Shown here: one piece after another, positions 26,687-35,156 of the stretch
Layout: every line of letters starts with the position of its first letter
Position numbering within the stretch: the first letter of the stretch is position 1
Assembly (NCBI RefSeq): GCF_003987345.1
Contig: NZ_PIPP01000005.1
Location: 108,197 to 172,196 of the forward strand
DNA length: 64,000 nucleotides
Direction of reading: 5' to 3'
From: Aliidiomarina shirensis
GTDB taxonomy: Bacteria > Pseudomonadota > Gammaproteobacteria > Enterobacterales > Alteromonadaceae
Notes under the pieces: generated by a model
Databases searched by the model: none
What the model was told of the DNA's origin: nothing
What the model saw: only the letters and a program-made list of their open reading frames with translations
Made by a program: the position numbers and the translations under genes

Positions 26687-28283
26687 TATATTCCGTGAAG
26701 GCATGCAGCGCGGTTGGTTAGTGGTTGATGGTAGCCAACCGCTACCGCAACTACCGCCGCCAGATGTGATTATTATTGGCTCCGGTGCGGGCGGTGCAAC
26801 CGCAGCGGAAATACTTAGTGAAGCGGGTTTACGGGTTTATATACTAGAGGAAGGCTCGTTAAAAACGTCCACCGACTTTCATAACGATGAACTCAAAGCT
26901 TACGCAGAGATGTATCAAGAAGGGGCACTGCGCACTTCAGCTGATGGTGGGGTGGCTATATTACAAGGCCGAACCGTAGGCGGCACGACCACGGTAAACT
27001 GGACAAGCAGCTTCCGCACACCGAGCTCAACTTTGGCGCAATGGCGCTCAGAATGGGGTGTTGATTACGCCACCGATGCCGAAATGGCGCCTTGGTTCGC
27101 ACGCATGGAGCAACGCTTGAATGTTAGCCGCTGGCAAATGGCGCCCAATGCCAATAACGATGTAATTCGGAAAGGCTGTGAAGCATTGGATTGGAGCTGG
27201 GATATCATTCCGCGCAATGTTAAAGGCTGCTGGAACCTAGGTTATTGCGGCACGGGCTGTCCGGTGAATGCGAAACAATCTATGTTAGTAACTAGCCTGC
27301 CGGCAGCTTTGGAAAAAGGCGCGGTGTTAATTCATAGCTTGCGAGCAGTGAAACTTGATCACCACAAGGGCGAAGTGCTCGGGGTGCAATGCCAGGGTAT
27401 GAACAGCACCCTAACCTCGGCTAACGGCCCCAAGGTAACTTTGCGCGCGCCCCGATTTATTCTCGCTGGTGGCGCGATAAACAACCCGGGGTTACTGTTG
27501 CGCTCGAAAGCACCCGACCCCCACAAACAACTCGGTAAGCGCACCTTTTTGCACCCTGTTTGCATGACATTAGCCACCTTCGACACACCCATTGATGGTT
27601 TTTACGGTGCACCCCAATCCGTGTATTCCGATCATTTCAACGAAGTACCCGCCGATAGCCAGCGCATGGGCTTCAAACTTGAGGTGCCCCCCATGCAGCC
27701 AAGTATTGTGGCGGCTCTCATGGGCGGTTTTGGCGAGCAGCACTATAACCGTATTCAAGATTTATCGAAAAGTAACCTAATGTTAGCGTTGATGCGCGAT
27801 GGCTTTTTTCCCGATGATCCCGGTGGCAGTGTTAGCATACGCAGCAACGGCGATGCCGTGCTTGATTACCCCTTAACTGATCGGCTTTGGAATACAGTTG
27901 CCGAAGCTTATGTAAGAATGGCTGAGATTCAATTTGCCGCAGGCGCCAAAGAAGTAACACCTTTGCATGTGAATGGCTTAGCCACACACTCAATTGACAC
28001 CTTTAAAGCGCAAACCCAAAAACAGATCGGGACGCAGGGGTTCGCTGGCAGATTACGCTATGAACCCATATCGGTTCGCCTTTCCAGTGCTCATGTAATG
28101 GGCGGTTGCGCGATGGGCGCCGATGCGCGGATGAGTGTAGTAGACACCCATGGACGACACCATCAATTACAGAATTTGAGCATAATGGACGGTTCTTTGT
28201 TCCCCACCAGTGTTGGTGCTAACCCACAGTTAAGTATTTATGCGTTGGCAGCACGCTTAGCCACTGCATTTGTGAATAAGTAA
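26673..28283 (+). CDS. GMC family FAD-dependent oxidoreductase
   Basis: 536 residues. The FAD Rossmann motif IIIGSGAGGATAAE starts at about residue 29. A GRTVGGTTTVNW motif follows, then the Cys-rich GNLGYCGTGCPVNAK segment. The C-terminal SSAHVMGGCAMGAD and the GANPQLSIYAL segment form the substrate and flavin pocket. This matches the periplasmic GMC alcohol dehydrogenases that pair with a Tat-signal subunit. No cytochrome c subunit gene is adjacent, so the electron acceptor is not evident. It is the last gene of the SDR-ALDH-Tat-GMC operon; heme oxygenase starts 8 nt later. Confidence 0.9.
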   Translation: MPVPDIFREGMQRGWLVVDGSQPLPQLPPPDVIIIGSGAGGATAAEILSEAGLRVYILEEGSLKTSTDFHNDELKAYAEMYQEGALRTSADGGVAILQGRTVGGTTTVNWTSSFRTPSSTLAQWRSEWGVDYATDAEMAPWFARMEQRLNVSRWQMAPNANNDVIRKGCEALDWSWDIIPRNVKGCWNLGYCGTGCPVNAKQSMLVTSLPAALEKGAVLIHSLRAVKLDHHKGEVLGVQCQGMNSTLTSANGPKVTLRAPRFILAGGAINNPGLLLRSKAPDPHKQLGKRTFLHPVCMTLATFDTPIDGFYGAPQSVYSDHFNEVPADSQRMGFKLEVPPMQPSIVAALMGGFGEQHYNRIQDLSKSNLMLALMRDGFFPDDPGGSVSIRSNGDAVLDYPLTDRLWNTVAEAYVRMAEIQFAAGAKEVTPLHVNGLATHSIDTFKAQTQKQIGTQGFAGRLRYEPISVRLSSAHVMGGCAMGADARMSVVDTHGRHHQLQNLSIMDGSLFPTSVGANPQLSIYALAARLATAFVNK

Positions 28284-28290
28284 GGTTTTT

Positions 28291-29010
28291 ATGGCGGCTG
28301 ATCTAGAATCTCACGGCAGCATTTTGTTACCGGGTTTACGCAACGCTACCAAAAGTGTTCATCAGCAGATAGAGCGCCAACCTACCATGGCTAGGTTGAT
28401 GGCGCATGATTTGCAACTGCACGAATATGCGCAGGTACTGTTAGGCTTCACATTATTTTTTCAAAAGTTAGAACCTGAAATTATTGCGCAGTTAAACGGC
28501 TACGCCGCGGAAAACACCGGCAATCAATCGAACTATACGTATACACCAAGATTACCGCTGTTGTCGGCTGATCTTGAAGTGGTGGAAGGTAAAATGGAAC
28601 TCAGTATGGCAAATGGTGATTTGCCAAGTAGTATTCAACGCCGTTCGCCACAGTTGACCTCCGCGCCGCCTGGTATCGAAAACGTTGTTTGGCCAGCAAT
28701 TACAAACCGTTGGCAACTACTCGCGGTTCTGTATGTATTAGAGGGCTCCAGCCAAGGTGGCGAAATTCTTTCACCGCGAGTTAGCCGCACGTTAGCGCTG
28801 AACGGAACTGGATGTAAATATTTTAATTTATCGGATAACGGCACGAATAGTTGGATACAATGGCAAGAGTGGTGTAAACAAGTAGAATGGCAGGAATCAA
28901 AAAGCGCAGTTAAGGCACATCAGGATTCAGTTTTTCTCACAGCAGAGCAAACCTTTATCGCAATAACTAAATGTATGGATATAGTTTCGGCATCATTTGA
29001 GAACCAATAG
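28291..29010 (+). CDS. Biliverdin-producing heme oxygenase (BphO type)
   Basis: A 239-residue helical protein of the bacterial heme oxygenase family. The proximal heme ligand is His24 in SVHQQIE. The distal helix carries the LEGSSQGGE motif, matching the family's glycine-rich kink. It releases biliverdin IX-alpha, the chromophore of the phytochrome encoded 49 nt downstream. The pair forms the usual bphO-bphP operon. It lies only 8 nt after the GMC gene and so may also be read from that operon. Confidence 0.9.
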   Translation: MAADLESHGSILLPGLRNATKSVHQQIERQPTMARLMAHDLQLHEYAQVLLGFTLFFQKLEPEIIAQLNGYAAENTGNQSNYTYTPRLPLLSADLEVVEGKMELSMANGDLPSSIQRRSPQLTSAPPGIENVVWPAITNRWQLLAVLYVLEGSSQGGEILSPRVSRTLALNGTGCKYFNLSDNGTNSWIQWQEWCKQVEWQESKSAVKAHQDSVFLTAEQTFIAITKCMDIVSASFENQ

Positions 29011-29059
29011 GCGGCTCGCTCCGTATATTTTTACGATTCATTGAAAGAAGGAATATTGC

Positions 29060-31108
29060 ATGTCAGAGATCATGGCTTCAGATGAGTTACGTAATCTGAT
29101 TGCAGCCTGTGAAGACGAGCCGATACATATTCCGCAAGCCATACAGCCGTTTGGTGCCATGCTAATTGTTGATAAACATACTCAGCAAATAGCCTATGCG
29201 AGCGCGAATAGTGCTGAATATTTTTCCATAGCTAACACCGAGATCCGCGATTTTTCCGATATTCAACAGGCCTCCATTGAGAACCTTTTACCTACCCATT
29301 TGATTACCGCTTTAGAAAGTGCCGCTCGTGAGAATGACCCGATCTGGATTGAAAACGATACCTTAAGTTTCCTCGGTTGGTTGCACGATGACTATTGGAT
29401 TATTGAAGTAGAACGTTATCAATTACAGACAAGCAACTGGTTTGAGATTCAGTTCCAACGCGCATTTAAAAAACTTAGAAGTTGCACCACGCACCATGAT
29501 TTAATCAATACGCTCACCCGATTAATCCAAGAGATATCAGGTTATGACCGGGTAATGATTTATCAATTCGACCCAGAATGGAACGGTAAAGTAATCGCTG
29601 AATCCGTGCGCCTTCCATTTACCAGTATGAATAACCATCATTTTCCAGCGAGCGATATTCCAGCGCAAGCGCGTGCAATGTACAGTATTAATCCAATTCG
29701 AGTGATTCCAGATGTGAATGCAGACCCAGAACCGTTGCACATCATCAATGCTCCGAAAAATACAGATCCGGTAAACCTTAGTACTGGCCTTCTCCGCGCA
29801 GTATCTCCTTTACACATGCAATATCTACGTAACTTCGGGGTTTCCGCTTCTACTTCTATCGGCATTTTTAACGAAGATCAGCTGTGGGGCCTTGTTGCCT
29901 GCCACCATAGTAAACCTTTAGCTATTGATCGACGCATTCGCAGGCTGTTAGTACGCACGGTTGAATTCGCTGCGGAACGGTTATGGTTAATTCACTCGCG
30001 GAACGTGGAGCGTTACATGGTAACGGTGCAAAATGCCCGTGAACAACTCTCCGCGAGCGCCGACAACAAGCACTCATCGCATGAGCTTGTATCTGAACAC
30101 GCCGAAAGTTGGTGTAAACTATTCCGCTCTGATGGCATTAGCTATTTACATAATGGTGACATGACCACCTACGGCGAAACACCCGATGAATCAGTAATTA
30201 GCGCGATGGTTCAGTGGCTTGATAAAAACCATAGAACTAGCCTTTTCTGGCATAGCCACATGCTAATAGAAGACTTGCCCGGTATATTACCAGATGACTC
30301 GCGATTTGCCGGTTTACTAGCGGTACCTCTAAAATCAGATGAGCCATCACCTTCATACCTACTTTTATTCCGCCTTGGCCAAAACGAAGTTCGAACATGG
30401 GCCGGTAAGCCGGAAAAACATGCGGTGGAAACATCAACCGGAACTATGCTTGGGCCACGGAAATCGTTTGAAATATGGCGCGACGAAATCAGCGGGAAGA
30501 GCAGACCATGGCGAACTGCTCAGCTATATGCAGCGCGTGATATTGCTCGTGATTTGCTCATTGTTGCTGATTCAATGCAGCTCAACTTACTGAACGAACA
30601 ACTTGCTGACGCAAATAAGAATCTGGAGAAATTAGCTAGCTTCGACGATTTAACGGGTATTTTTAACCGCCGTAGAATGGAAGAGCGATTAGAATCTGAA
30701 GTAAAAGCTGCGCAGCGCTACAACAAACGCTTTGGTATCTTGCTCTTCGATTTAGATAAATTTAAATCCATTAACGACACTTACGGCCATAATATTGGTG
30801 ATCAGATCTTGGAACAGGTTTGTGCTGCTGTTACTGGTACACTTCGCGATACCGATAAATTTGGTCGATGGGGTGGTGAGGAGTTTTTAATTATTGCTCC
30901 TGAAACGGGTATGCCCGAGCTTATGTTGTTCGCGGAACGAGTTCGAGCCGCCGTTGAAAACATGAAACACGAAAACCTACCCGAGGTAACGATCAGTATC
31001 GGTGTTGCCGAGTTTAAAGGTGATAAACGTTGGGACGATATGATTGATCGCGCAGATAAGGCAATGTATCGAGCCAAAGAAAATGGCCGGAATCAGGCTT
31101 GTGCTTAG
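29060..31108 (+). CDS. Bacteriophytochrome-activated diguanylate cyclase (PadC type)
   Basis: 682 residues: PAS (about 10-120), GAF (130-305), PHY (310-500), coiled-coil linker (about 505-525) and GGDEF (525-682). Biliverdin attaches at Cys17. The GAF chromophore motif DIP is at 199-201. The PHY tongue carries PRKSF (about 466-470). The cyclase site is GGEEF (605-609), with the RxxD inhibitory site RDTD at 596-599, so catalysis and feedback both look intact. Length and layout match IsPadC of Idiomarina sp. A28L, in which red light activates the cyclase (recalled, not checked by alignment). Red light would thus raise c-di-GMP here too. Confidence 0.94.
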   Translation: MSEIMASDELRNLIAACEDEPIHIPQAIQPFGAMLIVDKHTQQIAYASANSAEYFSIANTEIRDFSDIQQASIENLLPTHLITALESAARENDPIWIENDTLSFLGWLHDDYWIIEVERYQLQTSNWFEIQFQRAFKKLRSCTTHHDLINTLTRLIQEISGYDRVMIYQFDPEWNGKVIAESVRLPFTSMNNHHFPASDIPAQARAMYSINPIRVIPDVNADPEPLHIINAPKNTDPVNLSTGLLRAVSPLHMQYLRNFGVSASTSIGIFNEDQLWGLVACHHSKPLAIDRRIRRLLVRTVEFAAERLWLIHSRNVERYMVTVQNAREQLSASADNKHSSHELVSEHAESWCKLFRSDGISYLHNGDMTTYGETPDESVISAMVQWLDKNHRTSLFWHSHMLIEDLPGILPDDSRFAGLLAVPLKSDEPSPSYLLLFRLGQNEVRTWAGKPEKHAVETSTGTMLGPRKSFEIWRDEISGKSRPWRTAQLYAARDIARDLLIVADSMQLNLLNEQLADANKNLEKLASFDDLTGIFNRRRMEERLESEVKAAQRYNKRFGILLFDLDKFKSINDTYGHNIGDQILEQVCAAVTGTLRDTDKFGRWGGEEFLIIAPETGMPELMLFAERVRAAVENMKHENLPEVTISIGVAEFKGDKRWDDMIDRADKAMYRAKENGRNQACA

Positions 31109-31115
31109 TGAAACA

Positions 31116-31146
31116 AATATAGCGCACTGACTAACAGTGCGCTATA
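31116..31146. terminator. Bidirectional terminator
   Basis: A perfect 13-bp stem ATATAGCGCACTG / CAGTGCGCTATAT (31116-31128 and 31134-31146) with loop ACTAA. It lies between the convergent phytochrome and SirB2 genes. Confidence 0.75.
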
Positions 31147-31156
31147 TCGCAATAAC

Positions 31157-31534
31157 TTACCAGAGAACTGGCTTTGCCATTGCCAAGTGAAACACAATAG
31201 CTAACTGAACGAACGCCAAGATACCCGCCACAATTCGCGTGCGCTTTGGAAATTTTGGTTTAATGGCAAAAACACCCGCAATAATATAACCAATCAAAAA
31301 TAATACTTTCAAAAGCAACCACGAGTGCTCAAGTACATTTAAGCCGGTAATCACTAATAACGAAATCGCCATCACCAATAGAATGGTATCGTTCACGTGC
31401 GGAATCCAACGCAGTGGCGTGCTACGCCAATTCGGTTTACCGAGCGCATCAAGGCCAAGGCGAATAATCAAAAACAGTCCTGTAAGGTAGGCTGCAAGCA
31501 TGTGAATGCCCTTAACCGGTGCATAAAATTCCAT
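31157..31534 (-). CDS. SirB2 family membrane protein
   Basis: 125 residues with four TM helices and the SirB2 pattern: a His near the start (KGIHMLAAYLTG), LRWIPHVNDTILL in the second segment and a short C-terminal tail. I start it at ATG 31534, with GAGAG 7 nt upstream; the frame is open to 31582. The family is named after a Salmonella invasion-gene locus but its biochemical function is unknown. The nearby hemN and heme oxygenase genes offer no direct link. Confidence 0.82.
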   Translation of the reverse strand: MEFYAPVKGIHMLAAYLTGLFLIIRLGLDALGKPNWRSTPLRWIPHVNDTILLVMAISLLVITGLNVLEHSWLLLKVLFLIGYIIAGVFAIKPKFPKRTRIVAGILAFVQLAIVFHLAMAKPVLW

Positions 31535-31729
31535 GATATTGCTCTCTTTTTTGCTGTGGAGTGCATAAACTAAGGTGTTCATACTTGATGCGTTCTATCC
31601 TACCGGAATATTTACAATGTGCATTAATTATTCGCTGCTTTGTGGCAGATCAATGTTCGTAAATCGAAGAAAACTTATACTCCTCAGCATCGTTTTCAAC
31701 ACCACCTAATTTACAAGGTAAGCTTTACT

Positions 31730-33094
31730 ATGGCTGAGATAACTTGGGATCCATCACTTATTGCCCGCTACAATATAAATGGGCCCCGGTATACCTCATA
31801 CCCAACAGCACTGGCACTTACATCGCCTTTTGATCACAGCCATCTATTGCAAGCACTGGAAGCCAGCAATGATACGTTGAGTTTGTATATTCATCTGCCA
31901 TTCTGCCATCAACTTTGTTATTACTGTGGCTGCAATAAAATAGTGACTCGGCATCAAAGCAAGGCTGATAGTTACCTAGATGCGCTTGAACAAGAAATGC
32001 AGCTGTATAAAACGCGACTAACTACGCGCACGATAGGCCACGTTCATCTTGGTGGTGGTACACCAACGTTTCTTACAGAAGCGCAGTTAAGCCGGTTGAT
32101 GCAAATGCTTAATACGCATTTTGGCATTGTTCCCAGCGATACCCATGAAACCAGTATTGAAATCGATCCACGCAGCTGCTCATTGGCAAAACTAGAGCAC
32201 CTGCGTAACTTGGGCTTTAATCGGGTTAGTTATGGCATTCAAGATTTTGATAACGATGTGCAAATTGCGATTAATCGAGTGCAAGACTATGAGATGGTAG
32301 CTGCGTTGATAAAACGTTCTCGTGAACTTGGCTTTGCCTCGATAAATCTTGACGTAATCTATGGCTTGCCGCACCAAAATCCCACAACATTTCAAGAATC
32401 GCTCGATAAGGTGGTAGCGCTCAATCCGGATCGAATTTCACTGTTCAGTTACGCGCATCTTCCGAGCCGATTTGCCGCGCAGCGAAAAATAAAAGACGCG
32501 ACATTGCCAAACCCAGAGTTAAAGTTACAGCTGATGCAAATGGGCATTCAAACGTTTACTCAGGCGGGTTACCAATTCATTGGCATGGATCATTTTGCAC
32601 GGCCCACCGATGAACTCGCTAAAGCCCAGCGTGCAGGTAAACTACAGCGAAATTTTCAAGGCTATACTACACACGGTTCTGGGGCATTATTGGGGTTAGG
32701 CAATTCATCAATTAGCCAAGTACACGGCGTGATTTGGCAAAACGAGAAAGCGCTAGCTGAATATTACGGTGCGTTGTCTGAAAATAAATTACCGGTTTGC
32801 AAAGGCGTGTTGCTCACCCACGATGATGAAATTCGTGCGAACCTAATTGCTGAGCTGATTTGCCATTTTCACCTCGATATCAATGCATTTGCACAAAAAT
32901 GGCAGCTAAACTTTCACGATTATTTCGCAACGAGCCTGCCACGTTTGCAGAATTTTATTGCCGATGGCTTAGTAAACATAACCGATAAAGAAATACGAAT
33001 CACCGATAATGGTAGGTTATGGGTGCGTAGTATCTGTAGCGCATTTGATGCGTATTTGGCCGATGGGCAACAATCTTATTCGAAGGTGGTTTGA
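31730..33094 (+). CDS. hemN: Oxygen-independent coproporphyrinogen III oxidase
   Basis: A 454-residue radical-SAM enzyme that decarboxylates coproporphyrinogen III to protoporphyrinogen IX without oxygen. The cluster ligands are Cys59, Cys63 and Cys66 with the adjacent Cys68 (FCHQLCYYCGC), the hallmark of HemN. SAM-binding GGGTP is at 108-112. Length agrees with E. coli HemN (457 aa). The ATG at 31730 begins MAEITWDPSLI, giving the usual N-terminus; upstream in-frame sequence is dispensable. The 3' end overlaps the convergent rlmA gene by 19 nt. Confidence 0.94.
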   Translation: MAEITWDPSLIARYNINGPRYTSYPTALALTSPFDHSHLLQALEASNDTLSLYIHLPFCHQLCYYCGCNKIVTRHQSKADSYLDALEQEMQLYKTRLTTRTIGHVHLGGGTPTFLTEAQLSRLMQMLNTHFGIVPSDTHETSIEIDPRSCSLAKLEHLRNLGFNRVSYGIQDFDNDVQIAINRVQDYEMVAALIKRSRELGFASINLDVIYGLPHQNPTTFQESLDKVVALNPDRISLFSYAHLPSRFAAQRKIKDATLPNPELKLQLMQMGIQTFTQAGYQFIGMDHFARPTDELAKAQRAGKLQRNFQGYTTHGSGALLGLGNSSISQVHGVIWQNEKALAEYYGALSENKLPVCKGVLLTHDDEIRANLIAELICHFHLDINAFAQKWQLNFHDYFATSLPRLQNFIADGLVNITDKEIRITDNGRLWVRSICSAFDAYLADGQQSYSKVV

Positions 33095-33975
33095 ATGCCC
33101 TTTGCTATCATTTTACGTAAAGGCTGAATATTCACATCTACGGTAACCGTTAACTCGTTGAGCGCGTTTGCTCGTTGCTTGCCGTCTGCGGGCGCTCGAA
33201 ATAAATGCGGTGTCATGGCTAGAAGATTTTTAATTTCAGCTGCTGATTCGAGCGTAAGTGCATAATTCACAGAAAGCGGGGGCTGCACGTGGAAAAACTC
33301 GGGGTGTGGCTTCTCTGGCTTTTCGGGTTTTATATCGGGATAAATCACTTCTCTTAGTTCTCTTAGGTGTTTCTGCCCCGGATCTACCATGATAAGAAGA
33401 CCTCCCGGCTTTAGAACACGTAAGAATTCTGGATAAACAGGAAAGCCAAAAACACATAGCACAACGTCCACTGAAGCATCTTGCACTGGAATTTGCGCAT
33501 TACTGGCTACAAACCAACGTACCGTATTCTCTGCATCTACGCCTTGCTTTGCAGCAGAAAGTACCGCCCACTTTGAGATATCAAACCCAGCAACACTTAA
33601 ATAATCGGTGCGCGCGCTCTCCACAAGCTCTCGAAGGTAATAGCCTTCGCCACAACCGGCATCAAGAACGCGTAAGGGATTTTTAGCAGATGTATTTTGC
33701 TGCTCTGCATACCGGAGTACTTCTTCCGCAATGCTCTTTGCCAGCGGTTGATAGAAACCGCTATTCAGGAATTCGCGCCGAGCAGATACCATCGCTTTGC
33801 TATCACCAGGATCTTTGGAACGTTTCTGCTGCACGGGTAAGAGGTTTAAATATCCCTGCTTCGCAACATCAAAACTGTGGCCGTTCGAGCAGCTCCACGA
33901 TAAGCCGTGCTCGGAAGGATATAAGGCTTCACCCTCAATAGGGCATTGTAAGTGATTGAACGCAACGCTAGGCAT
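33076..33975 (-). CDS. rlmA: 23S rRNA (guanine-N1)-methyltransferase RlmA
   Basis: 299 residues. The N-terminal zinc-ribbon region is followed by the strongly conserved GYLNLLPVQQKRSKDPGD block and a class I methyltransferase domain (LDAGCGEGYYL). It methylates G745 of 23S rRNA in E. coli. One of the four expected zinc ligands is altered: the CxxC pair of E. coli reads CPIE here (Cys11, Glu14), while Cys29 and His33 are kept. The ATG at 33975 is preferred over an upstream TTG at 33987. It is convergent with, and overlaps, hemN. Confidence 0.92.
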   Translation of the reverse strand: MPSVAFNHLQCPIEGEALYPSEHGLSWSCSNGHSFDVAKQGYLNLLPVQQKRSKDPGDSKAMVSARREFLNSGFYQPLAKSIAEEVLRYAEQQNTSAKNPLRVLDAGCGEGYYLRELVESARTDYLSVAGFDISKWAVLSAAKQGVDAENTVRWFVASNAQIPVQDASVDVVLCVFGFPVYPEFLRVLKPGGLLIMVDPGQKHLRELREVIYPDIKPEKPEKPHPEFFHVQPPLSVNYALTLESAAEIKNLLAMTPHLFRAPADGKQRANALNELTVTVDVNIQPLRKMIAKGIQTTFE

Positions 33976-34097
33976 AATTAAAGGCAACTTCTATCGGAAA
34001 TTAACCGAATAGTAACGCCTATCGACGACACTGGCTAATTGAAATTCAATCTACCTGCCGCCACGTTGTATGCGCTATTACGCCTAGCACATTGAAA

Positions 34098-35156
34098 TTA
34101 ATCGGGTAACTTGACTTCTTCGCCCGCGCGCAAACCAGCAGCCACTTCGATATGGGCGCGACCTTGATAATCAAGCGCTTCGCCAAGCCTAACTAAGCGC
34201 CGTTCTAGGCGGTTTTCTCGCCACACATATACATAATTCAACTGACCAATCTGAGTTATCGCGACCTTGGGAATATGCGTAACCACACGGCTACCCGCCG
34301 GAACGGAAACGGTTCCATACATTCCCGGATAAAGGCCTTGAATCGTTTCCGGAACTAACCGAATGACAAAGCTACGCGAGGCTGTATCAGCGGCCGGCTC
34401 CATTTCTACAACTTGTGCGGGAAGATGTTCAGCCAAAGCATCAAGTGAAATCTGCAAGATATCACCAACCGCAATATTCGGTAATACCGATTCGCTAACC
34501 GATGCTTCTAGCCGCAAGCTTTCTGGCGAATACAGGCCAACTAAAAACATGCCCGGAGTTGCCGTATCGCCGGTAAACACCGCTCTTCGGCTGATAACAC
34601 CAGAAAACGGCGCCAGGATAACACTGAAACTTTCACTGGTTCGTGCTTCAAATAATGATTCACGTGCGCGAATGAGGTCTGCCTCAGCACTATCACGCGC
34701 AGCACGCGCTTCGTCAAGACGTGCTGCCGGGAGCACACCTTGCGAAACGACCGCTTCAATACGTTGAAAGCTTGAGCGTGCTTCGTTTACCCGCGCTTGT
34801 GCGGCGGCCAACGATTGTTCTTGTTGACGCACTCGCGAACTAAGATCATCATTTTCTAAACGCAACAACACATCACCGGCTTGCACTTTATCACCAGCAT
34901 CTACCAATACTTCAGCAACTCGAGCAGTTATACGCGCCGATATAGCCGCTTGCTGACGCGCTTGAATCGTACCACTGAAGGTTCTACGTTGAACTCGTGA
35001 TTCTGCAATAACCTGAGCGGTACGCGGCTTCGTTTCCGATTTAACGGCCATTGGCTCCGTATTCAATTTCGCAACAAAAGCATTTGCCAACCAAGCAAAA
35101 ACTAAAAGCAGGCCAACGAACCCAGCAATAATTGCGAGTATGCGTTTTATCTTCAT
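34098..35156 (-). CDS. RND efflux periplasmic adaptor (MFP/HlyD family)
   Basis: 352 residues. An N-terminal TM anchor (about 5-27) is followed by a lipoyl-type domain (ARITARVAEVLVDAGDKVQAGD), an alpha-helical hairpin rich in Ala, Arg and Glu (about 115-170), and beta-barrel and membrane-proximal domains. It bridges the inner-membrane RND pump to an outer-membrane channel. Its start overlaps the stop of the permease gene by 4 nt. No TolC-like gene is adjacent, so an outer-membrane partner encoded elsewhere must be used. Confidence 0.92.
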   Translation of the reverse strand: MKIKRILAIIAGFVGLLLVFAWLANAFVAKLNTEPMAVKSETKPRTAQVIAESRVQRRTFSGTIQARQQAAISARITARVAEVLVDAGDKVQAGDVLLRLENDDLSSRVRQQEQSLAAAQARVNEARSSFQRIEAVVSQGVLPAARLDEARAARDSAEADLIRARESLFEARTSESFSVILAPFSGVISRRAVFTGDTATPGMFLVGLYSPESLRLEASVSESVLPNIAVGDILQISLDALAEHLPAQVVEMEPAADTASRSFVIRLVPETIQGLYPGMYGTVSVPAGSRVVTHIPKVAITQIGQLNYVYVWRENRLERRLVRLGEALDYQGRAHIEVAAGLRAGEEVKLPD

